From: Mycobacterium sp. 1423905.2
GTDB lineage: Bacteria; Actinomycetota; Actinomycetes; Mycobacteriales; Mycobacteriaceae
DNA length: 64,000 nt
Assembly (NCBI RefSeq): GCF_001673155.1
Contig: NZ_LZLE01000202.1
Coordinates: 1-64,000, forward strand
Direction: 5' to 3'
The notes beneath the pieces are model-generated. The model worked only from the letters and a program-made list of their open reading frames with translations, ran no database searches and was not told the DNA's origin. The position numbers and the translations under genes were made by a program. Positions 62,060 to 64,000 of this stretch are shown piece by piece (positions within the stretch are counted from its first letter, which is position 1; each line of letters begins with the position of its first letter).

Positions 62060-62644
62060 GTGAGAACACCACCACTTCGGTGGGCCGTGCCCGTGGCCGG
62101 GTTGGCCGTCGCGACGGCAGCCCTGTCGTTCCTGCCGACGGCACCTGCCACGACGGAATCACCCGTCTGGCTCGTCGACCACTCCATCCCGCTGGACCCG
62201 GTAACCGACCCGAGCGACGGTTCGTTGCCCGACGGACGCGCGCTAACCCCGTTCGACGTCCTGAACCCGGCAATCGGGCGCCTGGAACCGGCGTTGTTGC
62301 ATGCGATCCAAAGCGCCGCGACCGCCGCAGCCGCCGACGGCATCACCATGACCATCAACTCGGGGTGGCGATCGCCCGCCTTCCAACAACAGCTGCTCGA
62401 TCAGGCCGTGCAGACCTACGGCAGCTTGGCCGCCGCGCGTCAATACGTGCAGACCCCAGCGGCGTCCAAACACGTTGTGGGACAAGCGGTCGACGTAGGC
62501 GGTACGGGCGCTGACCAGTGGCTCATCGCCAACGGGCCCCGGTTCGGGTTATGCCGGATATACGCCAACGAGCTGTGGCACTTCGAGTTGGCCACCGACG
62601 CGGCCGGAAACTGCCCGGCGCTGCTGCCCGACGCGGCCGGCTAG
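62060..62644 (+). CDS. Exported VanY-type D-Ala-D-Ala carboxypeptidase
   Basis: A 194-residue protein from GTG 62060. The signal sequence WAVPVAGLAVATAALSFL precedes a VanY/DacB-type LD/DD-peptidase domain: ITMTINSGWRSPAFQQQLLD, the zinc ligands in SKHVVGQAVDVGG (H and D) and the catalytic ELWHFEL (E and H) near the C-terminus. It trims the terminal D-Ala of peptidoglycan stem peptides in the periplasm. Confidence 0.85.
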   Translation: MRTPPLRWAVPVAGLAVATAALSFLPTAPATTESPVWLVDHSIPLDPVTDPSDGSLPDGRALTPFDVLNPAIGRLEPALLHAIQSAATAAAADGITMTINSGWRSPAFQQQLLDQAVQTYGSLAAARQYVQTPAASKHVVGQAVDVGGTGADQWLIANGPRFGLCRIYANELWHFELATDAAGNCPALLPDAAG

Positions 62645-62697
62645 TCCGACTCCGCCTAGGTCGCCGCCGAAGGCGCCAACTGAGCCCACGGCCACAT

Positions 62698-63354
62698 TCA
62701 TAGACCTCGGCTGTAAAGCTTTGCGCGGTAACCCTCATAGGTACGGGTGCCGGCAAGGTTCCACATGATCCTGGCGGCCGACGGGACACCGGCAAGGAGG
62801 CGGTGCTTGTCGTCGTCGGAGGCCCCTTCGAGCATGCAACCCGCGAAGACCAGTCCCAACCTGGGATGAGTGCGCAGAATCGACGCACCGCGCGCGGTTG
62901 CCTTCTTCCATTCGGCGGCGGTGATGTAGTCCTCGATCAACGGAACGACGTCGCGCTCCTCGTCGGCAAGATGCGCGTCGACAAGTCCGATCAGTTCATC
63001 GACTGCCGTCCGCAATCGCTCTCCCGCCGACCGTGCGCCCGTCTTCGCCCATACCGCACCGGTGGCTTTCGCCGTGTCGACGCCTGCCGCGATGGCGCGG
63101 TGTGCCTGCTCCATGCGGCAGATCGCGTTGTCACACGACGGCACCCGGGCATGCAGCTTCGGCCATATGAGGTCGTCCTCGGCGGCATGGTGGTGATGCA
63201 GCAGGGTGACGACGAAGTTCAGGTGCGCGTTGACGACCGCTGCGCGCTTCGCTTCCCCGGCACCCACATCGTCGATCAGATTCGGCACCCGGTGTAGTTC
63301 GGTGCGCAACGCGCGGTGAACCATCGCCATCTCGAACGCCGCAGTCGAGGTCAT
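62698..63354 (-). CDS. Hemerythrin-like (HHE) domain protein
   Basis: A 218-residue protein with a hemerythrin HHE-type four-helix bundle. Metal-binding candidates are His in MVHRALRTELHR, the pair VVTLLHHHHAAEDDLIWPKL (HHxxxEDxxxxP), MEQAHRAIAAG and DAHLADEERDVVPLIE. Such proteins bind a di-iron centre and sense oxygen, NO or redox state. The gene is coupled by a 4-bp overlap to a TetR-type regulator. Confidence 0.88.
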   Translation of the reverse strand: MTSTAAFEMAMVHRALRTELHRVPNLIDDVGAGEAKRAAVVNAHLNFVVTLLHHHHAAEDDLIWPKLHARVPSCDNAICRMEQAHRAIAAGVDTAKATGAVWAKTGARSAGERLRTAVDELIGLVDAHLADEERDVVPLIEDYITAAEWKKATARGASILRTHPRLGLVFAGCMLEGASDDDKHRLLAGVPSAARIMWNLAGTRTYEGYRAKLYSRGL

Positions 63355-64000
63355 CGCCTACTCCTTCGTCGCTGTCCAGCGCCTGTCGATTGAGGGGAAC
63401 GACTGATGTGGTTGGTTGCACGATCCGAAGGTTGCGGCGTCGTGGCAGTCTCCGCGGCGCTGAACGCCGCGTCGAGGATCGCGATGAGATCGCCATCGTC
63501 GGTCTGTGCCCAGGTTTCCAATGCCGCCACAAAAACGGCCACGGCGACCCTCGCGTGGACGGCCACCACCAGACTCTCCTGGTCAAGACCGCTGCGTCGC
63601 GCGAGCGAACGTGCGAACAGGGCGCGAGTCTCATCCATGGCGATTAATTGCAGGGCCCGCAGCTGGGGTGTACTCATCATGAGTCGAACGCGGGTAAGAA
63701 TTCTTTGCCGGTCCGTCGGCAGGACTGCGGCGAAACTCGCGGACAGGGCGGCACAGATTGCCGCCAGGGTTGATTCCTGGGGCGGTCGGGCGACGATGAG
63801 TTCCTCGATCATCGGGTCGTACTCACGTGTCTGTACGACGTTTTCCTTCCGGGGGAAATATCGGAAGAACGTCATGTGCGACACACCGGCGGCCGCGGCG
63901 ATGTCTTCAACCGTGGTGCTGTCGTAGCCCTTTTCAGCGAACAGACGTAACGCGTGTTCTTGGATAGATCTACGGGTGGCCGCTTTCTTCCGGCTGCGCC
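63351..64000 (-). CDS. TetR-family transcriptional regulator (5' end beyond the window)
   Basis: At least 216 codons on the minus strand, open to the window edge. The N-terminal DNA-binding domain is recognisable: RRSIQEHALRLFAEKGYDST, then TVEDIAAAAGVSHMTFFRYF. The C-terminal ligand-binding domain has no known effector. The 3' end overlaps the hemerythrin-like gene by 4 bp, so it probably controls that operon. The initiator codon is not in the window. Confidence 0.85.
   Translation of the reverse strand, partial: RSRKKAATRRSIQEHALRLFAEKGYDSTTVEDIAAAAGVSHMTFFRYFPRKENVVQTREYDPMIEELIVARPPQESTLAAICAALSASFAAVLPTDRQRILTRVRLMMSTPQLRALQLIAMDETRALFARSLARRSGLDQESLVVAVHARVAVAVFVAALETWAQTDDGDLIAILDAAFSAAETATTPQPSDRATNHISRSPQSTGAGQRRRSRR

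Overview
The window is mycobacterial chromosome. Its left end carries the 3' part of an ESX-3 type VII secretion locus (espG3 tail, eccD3, mycP3, eccE3). This is followed by genes in an order that, from memory, matches Rv0293c-Rv0316 of Mycobacterium tuberculosis: alpha/beta hydrolase, tam, sulfatase, bluB-like, PAP2, exported L,D-transpeptidase-fold protein, NTF2-like, Hsp70-like Pro/Thr-rich membrane protein, DUF3060, GH16 and muconolactone isomerase. High GC, frequent GTG starts, ATGA/GTGA overlaps, DUF732 and a CCA-encoding tRNA-Gly fit a non-tuberculous Mycobacterium.

Layout. 1-343: espG3 3' end, preceded by a 77-bp perfect inverted repeat that looks like a fold-back. 395-4175: ESX-3 membrane core and mycosin. 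4162-23802: core metabolic, envelope and lipid genes, with two Hsp70/actin-like membrane proteins, a large cyclase-AAA protein, and a PAP2-diacylglycerol kinase fusion. 23806-26618: a xylulokinase/polyol dehydrogenase operon. 26721-30538: a DUF732 exported protein, a lipoprotein, and a three-gene operon of a triple-repeat small peptide, a JmjC/cupin oxygenase and a sucrase/ferredoxin-like protein, which resembles a ribosomal-peptide modification cluster.

30720-61195: an integrative element of about 30.5 kb in tRNA-Gly(CCC), bounded by 50-bp direct repeats. The right end is a phage-satellite-like core: tyrosine integrase reading through the att site, XRE-type repressor, excisionase, DUF2742, DUF3987-type ATPase and NUMOD4/HNH. 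I see no capsid, portal, tail or large terminase genes. The cargo is a defense island: a broken SIR2-DUF4020 gene, a decayed EVE-DUF3883 gene, a DUF3883 protein, a HEPN-like protein, dcm plus vsr, and a DISARM-related operon. That operon holds a GHKL-ATPase/DEAH helicase, a NERD nuclease-helicase, DrmA and a DrmB with DUF1998. An HNH endonuclease and an AspBHI/Mrr-like modification-dependent nuclease follow. Several left-end genes are decaying, and two further tRNA-like remnants lie just inside attL.

61150-64000: intact tRNA-Gly and core genes again (alpha/beta hydrolase, VanY-type carboxypeptidase, hemerythrin-like protein, TetR regulator cut by the window end).
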